A DNA stretch of 64,000 bases. It comes from Chloroflexota bacterium (GTDB lineage Bacteria > Chloroflexota > Limnocylindria > Limnocylindrales > CSP1-4). This document shows positions 1 to 8,840 of the stretch, piece after piece. The notes beneath the pieces are model-generated. The model was not told the DNA's origin, ran no database searches, and saw only the letters and a list, made by a program, of their open reading frames with translations. The stretch's first letter is position 1. The number at the start of each line of letters is the position of its first letter. The stretch covers positions 19,732 to 83,731 of the forward strand of contig JAJYGH010000013.1 in assembly GCA_021785175.1 (NCBI GenBank), written 5' to 3'. Made by a program: the position numbers and the translations under genes.

Positions 1-1124
1 TCGTCCACCGTGCGGCCTTCACGATGCAGGTCGATCAGTCCCCACCTGCCGATGCGCGCGATGAACGGGAGGGCGATGTTCTCCCGCACGGAGCGCTGCA
101 TGAGGAGCGCCTCGGCGCGGTCGGCGGCGACGTAGACGAGTCCGGCCCGGATGGCATCTGCCGGATGCCGGAAGGAGACGCTCGTGCCGTCGACGACGAT
201 CTGGCCGCTGCTCGGGCGCCTCGCCCCGGAGAGGATCTGGAAGAGCTCGTCCTGGCCCTGCCCCTCGAGCGCCACCACCCCCAGGACCTCACCGGGATGG
301 ACGTCGAACGAGACGTCGTGCAGCCTGGTGCCCTGGCTCAGGCCCTGCACCGACATCCTGGGCGGGAGCGTCTCGTCGCGCGCGGCGGCGTGCTCCGCCT
401 GCGGGATGACCTGCTCGACGATCTGGCCGAGCATGAGGTCGACGATCCGCTCCTCGGATCCCGCGGTCACGTCGACCACGCCGACGGTCTCGCCTTCGCG
501 CAGGACGGTCGCGCGATCGCAGACCGAGCCGATCTCGCTCATCCGGTGCGAGATGAACACGACGGAGCGGTCGCCGCCCCGCATGCCGCCGATCACCTCG
601 AGCACGCGCTCGGTCAGGTTCGCGGGGAGCGCGGCCGTCATCTCGTCGAGCATCAGGACGTCCGGCTCGATCGCGAGCGCCCGGGCGAGGTCGATGATCC
701 GGAGCGAGGCGAGCGGCAGGCGCCGCGCCAGGCTCGACAGATCGAGGTCCGCGAGGCCGAACTCCGCGAGCCAGTGCCGGAACGGCTCGAGCCGGGTCTC
801 GGTCAGGCGGAGGTTCGCGCGGATGTCGAGGTCGGGGATGATCGCGGGGTCCTGGTACACGGACACCAGGCCGCCGTGTCGCGCCTCGGCCGGCGAGTGG
901 ACGGTTCGCTGGCGCCCGCGCACGGCGATGCTGCCGCCATCGGGCCGGACGGCCCCCGTCAGGATCTTGACGAGCGTGCTCTTGCCGGCGCCGTTGGCCC
1001 CCATGAGGGCGTGCACCTCGCCCGGGCGTACGGCCAGCGAAGCGGACTTCAGCGCCACCACGGCGCCGTACGTCTTCGAGATTCCGGTCGCCTCGAGCAC
1101 GAGGCCGGTGGTGGCGATCGTCAT
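1..1124 (-). CDS. sugar ABC transporter ATP-binding protein, RbsA-like (C-terminus cut by window edge)
   Basis: This is the cytoplasmic ATPase of a carbohydrate ABC importer of the RbsA/XylG/MglA type, which has two fused nucleotide-binding domains. It starts at ATG 1124 after a GGGAG ribosome site. About 374 codons are visible and the reading frame leaves the window at base 1. The first domain has Walker A GANGAGKS (residues 42-49), a Walker B ending in LMLDE and a switch His in FISHRMSE. Its signature region is degenerate, reading LPLASLRI where LSVAQ is usual. The second domain begins near residue 255 with a degenerate Walker A (EGQGQDEL), which is normal for this family. It lies downstream of the binding-protein gene; the permease is presumably further left, outside the window. 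The sugar is not readable from the sequence. Confidence 0.9.
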   Translation of the reverse strand, partial: MTIATTGLVLEATGISKTYGAVVALKSASLAVRPGEVHALMGANGAGKSTLVKILTGAVRPDGGSIAVRGRQRTVHSPAEARHGGLVSVYQDPAIIPDLDIRANLRLTETRLEPFRHWLAEFGLADLDLSSLARRLPLASLRIIDLARALAIEPDVLMLDEMTAALPANLTERVLEVIGGMRGGDRSVVFISHRMSEIGSVCDRATVLREGETVGVVDVTAGSEERIVDLMLGQIVEQVIPQAEHAAARDETLPPRMSVQGLSQGTRLHDVSFDVHPGEVLGVVALEGQGQDELFQILSGARRPSSGQIVVDGTSVSFRHPADAIRAGLVYVAADRAEALLMQRSVRENIALPFIARIGRWGLIDLHREGRTVD

Positions 1125-1152
1125 GGCTCCCATTCGAGAATCCGTGCGGATA

Positions 1153-1184
1153 CGAGGGATGCCGGCCTGGGCCGGCATCCCTCG
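1153..1184 (-). terminator. perfect hairpin between binding-protein and ATPase genes
   Basis: A perfect inverted repeat with about 15-bp arms (CGAGGGATGCCGGCC and its complement) around a 2-nt centre lies between the binding-protein stop and the ATPase start. There is no T-run. In sugar ABC operons a hairpin here usually acts as a partial terminator or 3' stabiliser that keeps the binding protein more abundant than the ATPase. That role is inferred from its position. Confidence 0.6.
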
Positions 1185-1205
1185 GAGTCGTCACCCGGGG
1201 TCCGG

Positions 1206-2432
1206 TCAGCCGCCGCTGCAGGTGGCAGGCACCGTGTTCGGATCGTACGTTGTCCAGCCCGGGATAGAAAGGCTGAGTGGCCACAGTGCGTTCAGGCCGG
1301 GCACCGAGACCCACTTCTGCAGGTCGGCACGGCCCTGCGCGGTCGTGTTGTCGAGGATCTGGGGGGTCAGGAGAACCGTGTTGGGGTGACCCGCATTCGG
1401 GTCGGCCTGCACGGGCTGATGGTTGAGGAGCTTCAGCGCCAGCGTGATGCCCGCGCCGCCGACGGCCGCCGTGTTGCTCACGGCTGCCCCCGTGAGGCCC
1501 GGGAAGTCCTTGGTGTCGAGGAGCTGGTTGACGAACCCGCCGATGTCGGCGTCTGCGATCGGCACGTACTTCTTGCCGGCCGCCTTGATCGCGTCGACGA
1601 TCTGCTTGCCCATGCCGGACGCCCAGATGCCGTTGATCTTGTCGTACTGGCCGCTCTGGATGAAGTCGTTGGTGATCCGGGTGGTGGTGGCCGGATCCCA
1701 GCCCGTGAAGACGCCCTGGTCGTTCGGGACGACCTTGATGCCCGGGTACTGCTTGAGGACGGTCTGGAAGCCCTCGTTACGGTCGTCGTCCGCCGGGTTA
1801 CCGGCGAGGCCGCGGGTGTACCAGACGGTGCCCTTGCCGCCGAGCTGTTCGAACAGCCACTTCGCGCCGAGCTCCGCGTACATCACCTGGTTGTTGTACA
1901 GGTTCCAGGTGTTCGGATCGGTCACATAGGAGTCGACGGAGACGGTGACGATGCCGGCCGAGTGCGCTTCCGCGAGGGCCGGGTTGAGGGCGCTCGGGTC
2001 GTTCGGGTTGAAGACGATCGCGTTGACGCCCTTGGCGATGAGGCTGCGGATGTCGGATGCCTGGCCCGCGGCGTCAGTGTTGCGGTGGATGACGGTGAGG
2101 GCGGACGGAGAGCCGCCGTACGCCTTCCACTGGGCCTTCGCGGTGCAGACCTGCTCCTCCCGGAACCCGTTGCCGACACCGGCCGCGTTCGAGTAGCCGA
2201 TCTTGTAGCTACCGGCCGAGAGGGCGGCAGCGCTGGCGGCACCGGTCGAGGCGGCGGCGGTCGCCGCGGCAGAAGCCGGCGCAACCGACGGGGCCGCCTG
2301 CGACGCAGCCGCCGCCGACGCCTGAGCCGCCGCCGTCGGGGCCGTCGAGGCGCCGGCGGAGGAGCACGCTCCGATGATGGAGGTGACCGCGAGGATCGCG
2401 GCCAACCTTCTTGCCACTTGGTCTCGTTTCAT
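1206..2432 (-). CDS. sugar ABC transporter substrate-binding lipoprotein (RbsB-like)
   Basis: This is an extracytoplasmic binding protein of the periplasmic-binding-protein type I (RbsB-like) fold, 408 residues. Residues 1-22 form a lipoprotein signal, with Lys/Arg at the start, a hydrophobic stretch and lipobox IGAC, so Cys23 is the lipidated residue. A long Ala/Ser/Thr/Pro-rich linker (about residues 24-75) precedes the ligand-binding domain, which starts near YKIGYSN. The family-typical segment GVNAIVFNPNDPSAL follows. ATG 2432 is the only sensible start because it fits the signal peptide. It is followed by the ATPase and preceded by deoC, dehydrogenase and isomerase genes, so it should deliver a sugar or sugar derivative that these enzymes process. 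The ligand is unknown. Confidence 0.92.
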   Translation of the reverse strand: MKRDQVARRLAAILAVTSIIGACSSAGASTAPTAAAQASAAAASQAAPSVAPASAAATAAASTGAASAAALSAGSYKIGYSNAAGVGNGFREEQVCTAKAQWKAYGGSPSALTVIHRNTDAAGQASDIRSLIAKGVNAIVFNPNDPSALNPALAEAHSAGIVTVSVDSYVTDPNTWNLYNNQVMYAELGAKWLFEQLGGKGTVWYTRGLAGNPADDDRNEGFQTVLKQYPGIKVVPNDQGVFTGWDPATTTRITNDFIQSGQYDKINGIWASGMGKQIVDAIKAAGKKYVPIADADIGGFVNQLLDTKDFPGLTGAAVSNTAAVGGAGITLALKLLNHQPVQADPNAGHPNTVLLTPQILDNTTAQGRADLQKWVSVPGLNALWPLSLSIPGWTTYDPNTVPATCSGG

Positions 2433-2720
2433 GAACCGGAACCATCCTCCATTGACTGCGATCTCCCCGCTGGGAACGGTCGGCCAAGGATCGCCGCCTG
2501 CTGTTCGGTCAATCGCCTGTGAGCCACCTCCTGTCCGGGACGACCGGCCGATGCGCGCACGTTCCCCATCCCAGTCTCGCGGTCGGCGCCGGCCGCCAGC
2601 AATGGCAATTGCGGCTGAGAAACTGACAGGAGCGGCGGCCGGCTGCGCGGCCCGGTCGGGACGACCGGGCGGGCGTCGCGCCGGAGCGATCCGGGCAGAC
2701 GCGGGCCGCGTTTCCCGCGA

Positions 2721-3464
2721 TCAATGGCCGCCCTCCCGGCCGCCGCCGGCGGCGGGCGCCACCTCGAGCCCGGCCTTGCGCGCCCGGAAGTCGTCCAGCA
2801 TGGGCTTCGTCTGCGTGGCGCCGACGCGGCTGACACCGAGATCGAGGACGGCCAGCAGCGCGTCGAGCGTGCGGACGCCGCCCGCGGCCTTGACACGGAT
2901 GTGCGGCGAGACGGATCGGCGCATGAGCGCCAGGTCCGCGTGCGTCGCCCCCCCTGGTGCGAACCCCGTCGACGTCTTCACGAAGTCCGCCCCGGCCGTC
3001 TCCGACAGGTGACACGCGCGGACCTTCTCGTCGTCGGTGAGGTAGGCGTTCTCGAAGATCACCTTCACGAGCGCGCCGGCGTCGTGGGCGACGCGCACGA
3101 CCGCCTCGATGTCGGCCTGCACGTCGGCGTCCCGCCCGGACTTGAGCGCGGCGATCTGGAGCACCATGTCGAGCTCGACCGCTCCGTCCCGCAGGGCGCG
3201 CTCCGCCTCGAACACCTTGGTCCCGGTGAGGTGGTTGCCGTGCGGAAAGCCGATCGTGGCGCCGACTGCCACGTCCGTGCCGGCGAGGATCGCCGCGGCC
3301 CGCCGGATGTCCGCCGGCCGGCAGCAGACCGAGGCCACGTCGTACTCCGCGGCCAGCCGGCACCCCGCCTCGACGAACGCATCGTCGAGCTCGGGCTTCA
3401 GCAGGGAGTGGTCGATCGTCTTCGCGACGTCGCGGTAGGAGAGCTGGTCGATCGTCAGTGTCAT
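2721..3464 (-). CDS. deoC: deoxyribose-phosphate aldolase
   Basis: DeoC cleaves 2-deoxyribose-5-phosphate to glyceraldehyde-3-phosphate and acetaldehyde through a Schiff base. The 247-residue protein has the class I aldolase barrel with Lys163 in FVKTSTG as Schiff-base residue, Asp99 in AVELDM and Lys192 in VKAAGG as the other catalytic residues. Length is normal. The start is ATG 3464, with GAGGA a few bases upstream. It lies 29 bp downstream of the TIM-barrel isomerase gene on the same strand, so it is probably co-transcribed with it. A 288-bp gap separates it from the binding protein, and a second promoter may sit there. In this setting it probably finishes breakdown of a sugar-derived phosphate rather than serving nucleoside salvage. 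That is inference, as no kinase or nucleoside phosphorylase is adjacent. Confidence 0.93.
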   Translation of the reverse strand: MTLTIDQLSYRDVAKTIDHSLLKPELDDAFVEAGCRLAAEYDVASVCCRPADIRRAAAILAGTDVAVGATIGFPHGNHLTGTKVFEAERALRDGAVELDMVLQIAALKSGRDADVQADIEAVVRVAHDAGALVKVIFENAYLTDDEKVRACHLSETAGADFVKTSTGFAPGGATHADLALMRRSVSPHIRVKAAGGVRTLDALLAVLDLGVSRVGATQTKPMLDDFRARKAGLEVAPAAGGGREGGH

Positions 3465-3493
3465 CGCATCCTCACGCCATTCGCCGCGCGGCC

Positions 3494-4408
3494 TCACACG
3501 ACCCACGGTCGCAGCACGTCGCGCGCCAGCAGGAACCCGCGCTTCACGAGCTCGTCGGACCCCTCGAACGCGCGGTCCTCGTGCTCGACACAGATCACGC
3601 CGTCGTAGCCGACCCGGTAGAGGGCGGAGAAGAGACGTGCCCAGGGGACGTCGCCGAGGCCGGGCAGGCGCGGGACCTGCCAGCCCATGCCGAGCGAGAG
3701 AATGCCGTGCTCGTACAGCCCCTCGCGGTCGATCTGCAGGTCCTTGGCGTGGACGTGCCAGATCCGCGGGCCGAACTCCCGAACGACCCGCTCGATGTCG
3801 ATCATCTGCCAGACGAGGTGCGACGGATCGAGGTTCAGTCCGACCGTCTCGCCGAACGCCTCGAACATGCGGCGCCAGATGCGCGGCGAGTACGCGAGGT
3901 TGTGCCCGCTCGGCCACTCGTCGTAGCTGAAGATCATCGGGCAGTTCTCGATCGCGATCCGCACCCCCCGGTCCTGCGCCCGCCGGACGATGTCCGGCCA
4001 GACCGTCAGCGCCGTCTCCCAGTTCTGGTCCTGCGTCTTCGACGCGTCCGCGCCGATGAACGTGTTGACGACCGGCACGCCCATGAGGCCGGCGGCATCG
4101 ATCACCTTGCCCAGGTGGTCGACGACGACGGCCCGGTGGCCGACGTCCGGGTGCAGCGGGTTCGGGTAGTAGCCGAGCCCGCTGATCGAGATGCCCTTCG
4201 AGGCGAGCTCGTCGACGATCTCTCGCGCACGCTCCGGCGACAGCCCGGCCACGTCGATGTGGGACGTTCCGGCGTAGCGTCGCTGCGCGCCTTCGCTCGC
4301 CGGCCAGCAGGCGACCTCGAGCGCCTCGAAGCCGTTCGTCGCGGCCCAGCCGGCCACCTCCACGAGCGGCGTCTGCGGGAACGGCGCGGTGAGCAGGCCG
4401 AGTTTCAC
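3494..4408 (-). CDS. sugar phosphate isomerase/epimerase family protein (xylose isomerase-like TIM barrel)
   Basis: A 304-residue member of the AP-endonuclease-2/xylose-isomerase-like barrel family (IolE/IolI-type). Metal-binding positions typical of the fold are visible: Glu in IAIENCP, Asp and His in LNLDPSHL, His in WHVHAKD and Glu in CVEHED. The start is GTG 4408, which overlaps the stop of the upstream dehydrogenase as GTGA, with GGGAGGA as ribosome site. This implies translational coupling, so the two proteins should act in sequence on one sugar: oxidation by the dehydrogenase, then isomerisation, epimerisation or dehydration here. The precise substrate cannot be read from the sequence. 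Confidence 0.88.
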   Translation of the reverse strand: MKLGLLTAPFPQTPLVEVAGWAATNGFEALEVACWPASEGAQRRYAGTSHIDVAGLSPERAREIVDELASKGISISGLGYYPNPLHPDVGHRAVVVDHLGKVIDAAGLMGVPVVNTFIGADASKTQDQNWETALTVWPDIVRRAQDRGVRIAIENCPMIFSYDEWPSGHNLAYSPRIWRRMFEAFGETVGLNLDPSHLVWQMIDIERVVREFGPRIWHVHAKDLQIDREGLYEHGILSLGMGWQVPRLPGLGDVPWARLFSALYRVGYDGVICVEHEDRAFEGSDELVKRGFLLARDVLRPWVV

Positions 4409-5622
4409 GCGTGTCCTCCCAATGCGGCGGCCGTCTCCGCCTCGCGAGCGAGCTCGGCGGCGGGTCCCGCGCGCCGGACCTCCACCCAGCGCCCCGTGCG
4501 GGCGCTCTCCGCGATCGCGTCGCCCACGAGCATCTCGTCGTGTCCGTCGGCGAACGTCGCGTACGCAGGTCGCTCGGACGGCCGCCCCGCAGCGACGTCG
4601 GCATAGATCGCCGCGAAGTGGGCCCGGAACGTCTCGCCGAAGCCCTCGACGTGGCCGCCCGGGAGCCGCGCCGCCGCCCGACCGGCCGCGTTCATCAGGG
4701 CCGGGTTGCGCAGCAGCAGCTCGTTCGGGCGCTCGCGGTGCCCGATCCACAGCTCGTCGGGCTGTTCCGAGTTCCAGGCCGCCGCGGCCAGCGATCCATC
4801 GATCTCGTAGCGCAGGGAGTTCTTCCGCCCGTGGCTGATCTGGGAGATCGCGACCACGCCCCGTGCCCCGTTCTCGAAGCGCAGCAGGATCGTGGCCGCG
4901 TCCTCGGTGCTGATCTCGCGCGCGACGGTCTCGCTCGCACGCTCGCTGGAGAACGTCAGCACCGGTCCGCGCGGTTCCCGGCGGACGGGGATGAACGTCG
5001 CGAGGTCGGCCATGACCGACACGATGCGTTGCCCGGAAAGGAACGTGGCGAGGTCGAGGAAGTGCGATCCGATGTCGCCGACGGCGCGCAGCGCCCCCCC
5101 ACGTGCCGGCTCGAGGCGCCAGTTCCAGTCCGTCTCGAGCGCCAGCCAGTCCTGCAGGTAGTGACCGCTCACCAGGCGCACCTCGCCCAGGGCGCCGGCC
5201 TCGGCCTCGGCCGCGAGGTGCTGGTTGAGCGGGTAGAACCGGATGTTGAAGTTGACGGCGTTGACGAGCCCGGTCGATGCGGCGAGCGCGACGAGCTCGG
5301 CCGACTCGCCGGACGTCATCGCGAGCGGCTTCTCGCACACCACGTGCCGGCCGCTGGCGAGGATCTCACGCACCTGCGCGTGGTGCAGGTGGTTCGGTGA
5401 CGTGACGTGGACGACCTGGACGGCATCGTCCGACAGCAGCGCTGTGAGCGACGCGTACGCGCGCGGCAGGCCCAGCTCGGTCGCGCGCGCGGCACCGTGC
5501 TCCGGCGTGTCCTCGAGGATGCCCAGCACGTCGACCCCGAGCCGGCGCAGGGCCTCGACGTGCACGCTCCCGATGAACCCGGTCCCGATGACCGCGGTGC
5601 CGATGTCGCTGGCGGCCGCCAT
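4405..5622 (-). CDS. Gfo/Idh/MocA family NAD(P)-dependent oxidoreductase
   Basis: A 405-residue sugar or cyclitol dehydrogenase of the Gfo/Idh/MocA family. The N-terminal Rossmann domain carries GTGFIGSVH (residues 14-22), followed by the family hallmark CEKPLAM near residue 98. The C-terminal alpha/beta domain contains GDIGSHFLD, the usual catalytic Asp/His region. ATG 5622 follows a strong GGAGGAGG site. It is the first gene of the minus-strand sugar operon and is divergent from the ROK regulator, so the roughly 190-bp gap between them should hold the regulated promoter. Its stop overlaps the next start by 4 bases. Confidence 0.92.
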   Translation of the reverse strand: MAAASDIGTAVIGTGFIGSVHVEALRRLGVDVLGILEDTPEHGAARATELGLPRAYASLTALLSDDAVQVVHVTSPNHLHHAQVREILASGRHVVCEKPLAMTSGESAELVALAASTGLVNAVNFNIRFYPLNQHLAAEAEAGALGEVRLVSGHYLQDWLALETDWNWRLEPARGGALRAVGDIGSHFLDLATFLSGQRIVSVMADLATFIPVRREPRGPVLTFSSERASETVAREISTEDAATILLRFENGARGVVAISQISHGRKNSLRYEIDGSLAAAAWNSEQPDELWIGHRERPNELLLRNPALMNAAGRAAARLPGGHVEGFGETFRAHFAAIYADVAAGRPSERPAYATFADGHDEMLVGDAIAESARTGRWVEVRRAGPAAELAREAETAAALGGHA

Positions 5623-5811
5623 CGTTCCGCGCCTCCTCCCCCGCTGCGCGGCCCCGCCGTCGGGCCGCCGGCGTCACCGCCGAACCGTCTCGAACCCACG
5701 CGCGTCGAGCCCGCGTGCGAACGCCGTCTTCCCCATCGGGCCGGCGCCGCTTCGTCTGATCGGGATACTACTTCAGCCTGTCAAGTGCAAAAGGGTTGTC
5801 ACTCCGGGCAG
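5623..5811. promoter_or_regulatory. divergent control region between sugar operon and ROK regulator
   Basis: The spacer separates two divergent units. Bases 5762-5812 form an A+T-richer island in otherwise very GC-rich DNA. On the minus strand it contains TTGACA (5785-5780), a good -35 for the catabolic operon, though no clean -10 follows at 17 bp. The same island has TGTCA twice in direct orientation (5780-5784 and 5797-5801), a possible regulator half-site. Assignment to the ROK protein is inference from the layout. Confidence 0.4.
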
Positions 5812-7155
5812 ATGCCGTATGATCGCCGGGTGACATTCCCGCCGCCCGCTCGCCCAGGCCAGCGGCCCGACGACCGCGCGTCTGCCCGCCCCCACGGTGG
5901 CGTCGACGAGTCGCTCGACACTCTGCTGCCCGTCCTCGACGAGGTCCGGCTGCGCGGCGCGCGCTCGCGCAGCGAGGTGATGGCGGTCACGGGCCTCGGG
6001 CGCAACGTCGTGTCGGAGCGGGTCACGCAGCTGCTCGAGCGCGGGCTGCTCGTGGAGGGGCCGCTGCGGCCGAGCACGGGCGGGCGGCCACCGAGGAGCC
6101 TGACGTTCAACGAGGACGCCGGGCACCTCCTCGTCGCCGACCTCGGCGCGAGCAGCGTCGACGTCGCCGTCACGTCGCTCGCGGGGCGCCTCATCCGGCA
6201 CCGGGCGGCCGTCGCCCGTATCGACGCCGGCCCCGAACTGGTGCTCGAACAGGTCGACGGCCTGTTCGACGACATCCTCGCAGCCGGCGGGACGCCGCCG
6301 GGACGGCTGTGGGGGATCGGGATCGGCGTGCCGGGGCCGGTCGAGTTCCGGACGGGACGTCCCGTCTCACCGCCGATCATGCCGGGCTGGGACGGATACC
6401 CGGTCCGCGAGCACTTCAGCGGGCGGCATGACGTGCCGGTCTGGGTCGACAACGACGTGAACATCATGGCGCTCGGCGAGATGCGCGCGGGCATCGCGGG
6501 CGGGCACGCGAACGTCGTCGTGATCAAGATCGGCACCGGGATCGGCGCAGGCATCATCTCGGAGGGCCGGCTGCACCGCGGCGCGCAGGGCAGCGCGGGC
6601 GACGTCGGCCACATCCAGGTGTCCGACGATCCCAGCGTGGTGTGCCGGTGCGGGAACCGCGGCTGTCTCGAGGCGCTCGCGGGAGGCGCCGCGATCGCGC
6701 GGGCCGGCGAAGTCGCGGGCCGCAACGGAAGCAGCAGCCGGCTGGCGGCGCTCGTCGCGGGCGGGCGGGAGATCACCGCCAAGGACGTCGCGCGCGAGGC
6801 GGTGCACGGGGACCCTGTCGCGGTCGACATCCTCCAGTCCGCCGGACGGCACGTTGGGGCGATGCTTGCGAGCATCGTGAACTTCTTCAACCCCTCGCTG
6901 ATCGTCCTCGGCGGCGGTGTGTCGAGGAGCGGCGACCAGTTGCTCGCCGCGATCCGCGAGACGGTCTACGGGCGTTCGCTCCCGCTCGCCACGCGCGATC
7001 TCGTGATCCAGCGCTCGTCGCTCGGGGACCGCGCCGGCGTCATCGGCGCGTCGGCGATGGTCGTCGACCAGCTCTTCTCCCGTGAGGTGCTCCCGCGGTG
7101 GTTCGATCGGGGGACCCCGGCGGGCCTGCGCGAAGCGGTCGAGCCCGCGGCCTGA
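5812..7155 (+). CDS. ROK family transcriptional regulator
   Basis: A 447-residue ROK regulator (Mlc/NagC/XylR type): an N-terminal winged-helix segment (about residues 40-100, with RSEVMAVTGLGRNVVSERV and GRPPRSL) followed by a sugar-kinase-like ROK domain. The ROK zinc motif is present as HIQVSDDPSVVCRCGNRGCLE (His plus three Cys), together with GIGVPGPVE and a phosphate-binding GTGIGAG. ATG 5812 was chosen; an in-frame GTG at 5830 is an alternative, and neither has a strong ribosome site. It is divergent from the sugar operon and probably represses it until a sugar ligand is bound. Confidence 0.9.
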   Translation: MPYDRRVTFPPPARPGQRPDDRASARPHGGVDESLDTLLPVLDEVRLRGARSRSEVMAVTGLGRNVVSERVTQLLERGLLVEGPLRPSTGGRPPRSLTFNEDAGHLLVADLGASSVDVAVTSLAGRLIRHRAAVARIDAGPELVLEQVDGLFDDILAAGGTPPGRLWGIGIGVPGPVEFRTGRPVSPPIMPGWDGYPVREHFSGRHDVPVWVDNDVNIMALGEMRAGIAGGHANVVVIKIGTGIGAGIISEGRLHRGAQGSAGDVGHIQVSDDPSVVCRCGNRGCLEALAGGAAIARAGEVAGRNGSSSRLAALVAGGREITAKDVAREAVHGDPVAVDILQSAGRHVGAMLASIVNFFNPSLIVLGGGVSRSGDQLLAAIRETVYGRSLPLATRDLVIQRSSLGDRAGVIGASAMVVDQLFSREVLPRWFDRGTPAGLREAVEPAA

Positions 7156-7196
7156 GACCTGGCGGAGACGGGCGGAGACGGGGCCCAGGGCGCGTC

Positions 7197-7877
7197 CTAG
7201 ACCGGCGCCTGATCCTCGTGTTCGCCGATCAGGAGCCGCCGGACGTCGTCCTGGCAATCCATCCGGCTCAGCGCAACGAGCTTGTCCCCGGCCTCGATCG
7301 TCGTGTCGGGCCGGACCGCCTGGGCCACGTCGCCGCGGATGACCACGAACAGCATGCAGCCCTCGGGAAGCGGCAGGTCGCGCGCCGCGCGACCGGCGGC
7401 CGGCGAGCCGGGCTCGATCTGCGCCTCGACGAGCTCGAGCTCGCCCGTCGACAGCTGGGCGAGGTGCAGCAGGTCGTGGACCGGGATGTCCTGCTCGATC
7501 GCGCCGAGCGCCATCCGCGTGGGGTTGATGACCTCGTCGACGCCGAGCTTCCGGAACAGCGCCTCGTTCCGGGGGCTGTTCACGCGGGCGATCGTGCGCG
7601 GCACGTCGAAGTGGTGCTTGGCCATCTGGCACACGACCAGGTTGTCCTCGTCGTCGCCCGTGACCGCGGCCACGATCGATGCACGGTTTGCGCCCGCCTC
7701 GGCAAGGTGCTTGCCCTCGCAGCCGTCGCGGTTCAGCACGACGCTGCCGATCTCGTGCGCAATCTCCGCCGCGCGCCGCGGGTCCTTCTCGAGCAGCACG
7801 ACCTCGTGGCCCGAGGCGAGCAGCTCGCGCGTCAGGTAGTACCCGACCTTGCCACCGCCGACGACGACGATGAACAT
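7197..7877 (-). CDS. TrkA family potassium channel/transporter regulatory protein (RCK N + C)
   Basis: A 226-residue cytosolic gating protein with an RCK N-terminal Rossmann domain (VVGGGKVGYYL at residues 4-14, acidic residue at the end of beta 2 in LLEKD) and an RCK-C domain from about residue 140. Such proteins bind NAD(H)/ATP and sometimes cyclic di-AMP and control K+ uptake systems. ATG 7877 overlaps the stop of the upstream TrkA paralogue by one base (TGATG), so the two are translationally coupled. With the adjacent stress protein and the KimA-like permease it forms a K+ homeostasis cluster. No TrkH/KtrB pore subunit is in the window. Confidence 0.9.
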   Translation of the reverse strand: MFIVVVGGGKVGYYLTRELLASGHEVVLLEKDPRRAAEIAHEIGSVVLNRDGCEGKHLAEAGANRASIVAAVTGDDEDNLVVCQMAKHHFDVPRTIARVNSPRNEALFRKLGVDEVINPTRMALGAIEQDIPVHDLLHLAQLSTGELELVEAQIEPGSPAAGRAARDLPLPEGCMLFVVIRGDVAQAVRPDTTIEAGDKLVALSRMDCQDDVRRLLIGEHEDQAPV

Positions 7878-8326
7878 CAGCGTGCCTCCACCGGCTCGGC
7901 CGTCAGAACCCCGGCATCCGGGTCGCCCGGCAGGCCCAGCGCGCGCGAGAGCACGTCGACCATCATCGACGTGCGGCACACCACGGCGAGGCCCATCGTG
8001 CGGTAGGCGGCCGCCCGGACCGGGTCGTTGATCTTCGCGACGACGTGCGGAATGCGCAGCGTGTCGCGGGCGACCTGCGCCGCGAGCGCGTTGCGGTTGT
8101 CGCCCTCGGTGAGCGCGAAGAACCAGTCGGCCGTTTCCGCCCCCGCCCGATGCAGCACGTCCTCGTCCGTCCCGTCGCCGCGGACCGCCTGCCCGCGGAA
8201 ATCCCCGTTGAGACGGTTGAATGCCCGGGACGTGACGTCGATGATCGTGACGTCGTGTCCGGCCCGGGACAGTGCGTCGGCGAGGCCCGCCCCGACTCGA
8301 CCGCACCCCACGATGATCGCGCGCAC
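7877..8326 (-). CDS. short TrkA-N (RCK N-domain only) protein
   Basis: A 149-residue paralogue of the next gene with a TrkA-N Rossmann domain (IIVGCGRVGAGLADAL at the start, Asp in IIDVTS) but no RCK-C domain; it ends shortly after the Rossmann fold. GTG 8326 is the start, with GAAGGAG upstream overlapping the stop of the stress-protein gene. The next TrkA gene starts on its stop codon. A coupled pair of one short and one full-length RCK subunit suggests a mixed octameric gating ring. That is inference; the partner transporter may be the nearby KimA-like permease or a pore encoded elsewhere. Confidence 0.88.
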   Translation of the reverse strand: MRAIIVGCGRVGAGLADALSRAGHDVTIIDVTSRAFNRLNGDFRGQAVRGDGTDEDVLHRAGAETADWFFALTEGDNRNALAAQVARDTLRIPHVVAKINDPVRAAAYRTMGLAVVCRTSMMVDVLSRALGLPGDPDAGVLTAEPVEAR

Positions 8327-8337
8327 CGATCGCTCCT

Positions 8338-8832
8338 TCAGTCGCGGCCGACGGCATGCCGCTCGCCGCCGCCTGCAGTGTCCCCGGGAATGGCGCTCCG
8401 CACGACGAGCACGGCCATCGGCGCGTTCTGCAGCACGTACGGGACCACGCTGCCCATCGCGAACTCGCCGCCGAACTTCGTCCGGTACGGCAGCCCCGTG
8501 ACGACCAGGTCGGCGCCGATCGCCGCCGCCTCGTCCACGATCGCCGCACCCACGTCGCGCGCCTGGAGCAGGGTCGTCTTGAGCGACACTCCCGTCCGCT
8601 CGGCCTGCGCCTCGGCGCGATCGAGCACCTCGGATGCGCGCTGCTGACTCCCCGGGACGACGTCGCCCAGGTCGTGGGTCCAGTCGACCTCGATCACGTG
8701 GACTGCGACGACTTCGGTCTTGGCGCGTCCCGCAAACTTCGCCGCGGCCCCGACCACGAGCGCGTCCGTGGGCCCCCCGTTCAGCGCGAGCACGACGCGC
8801 GCGAAATGCCCCTGTCCGCTGCTCTCTCCCAT
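8338..8832 (-). CDS. universal stress protein (UspA family)
   Basis: A 164-residue UspA-fold protein. It begins with RVVLALNGGPTDALVV, where a basic-hydrophobic beta strand leads into the first helix. It ends with the family-typical TGLPYRTKFGGEFAMGSVVPYVLQ followed by VLVVR, the GxxxxG(S) ATP-binding region. ATG 8832 has no ribosome site but is preceded by TACGCT 8 nt upstream, so the mRNA is probably leaderless. It is the first gene of the Usp-TrkA-TrkA operon. USP domains often accompany ion transporters and sense nucleotides. Confidence 0.85.
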   Translation of the reverse strand: MGESSGQGHFARVVLALNGGPTDALVVGAAAKFAGRAKTEVVAVHVIEVDWTHDLGDVVPGSQQRASEVLDRAEAQAERTGVSLKTTLLQARDVGAAIVDEAAAIGADLVVTGLPYRTKFGGEFAMGSVVPYVLQNAPMAVLVVRSAIPGDTAGGGERHAVGRD

Positions 8833-8840
8833 CGGGGCAC

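Noticed and set aside
24..2522. An 832-codon open frame on the plus strand
   Set aside because: It is antisense to the ABC ATPase and the binding lipoprotein, whose motifs are clear. High GC removes stops from opposite frames; the product is Arg/Asp/His-rich without family motifs.
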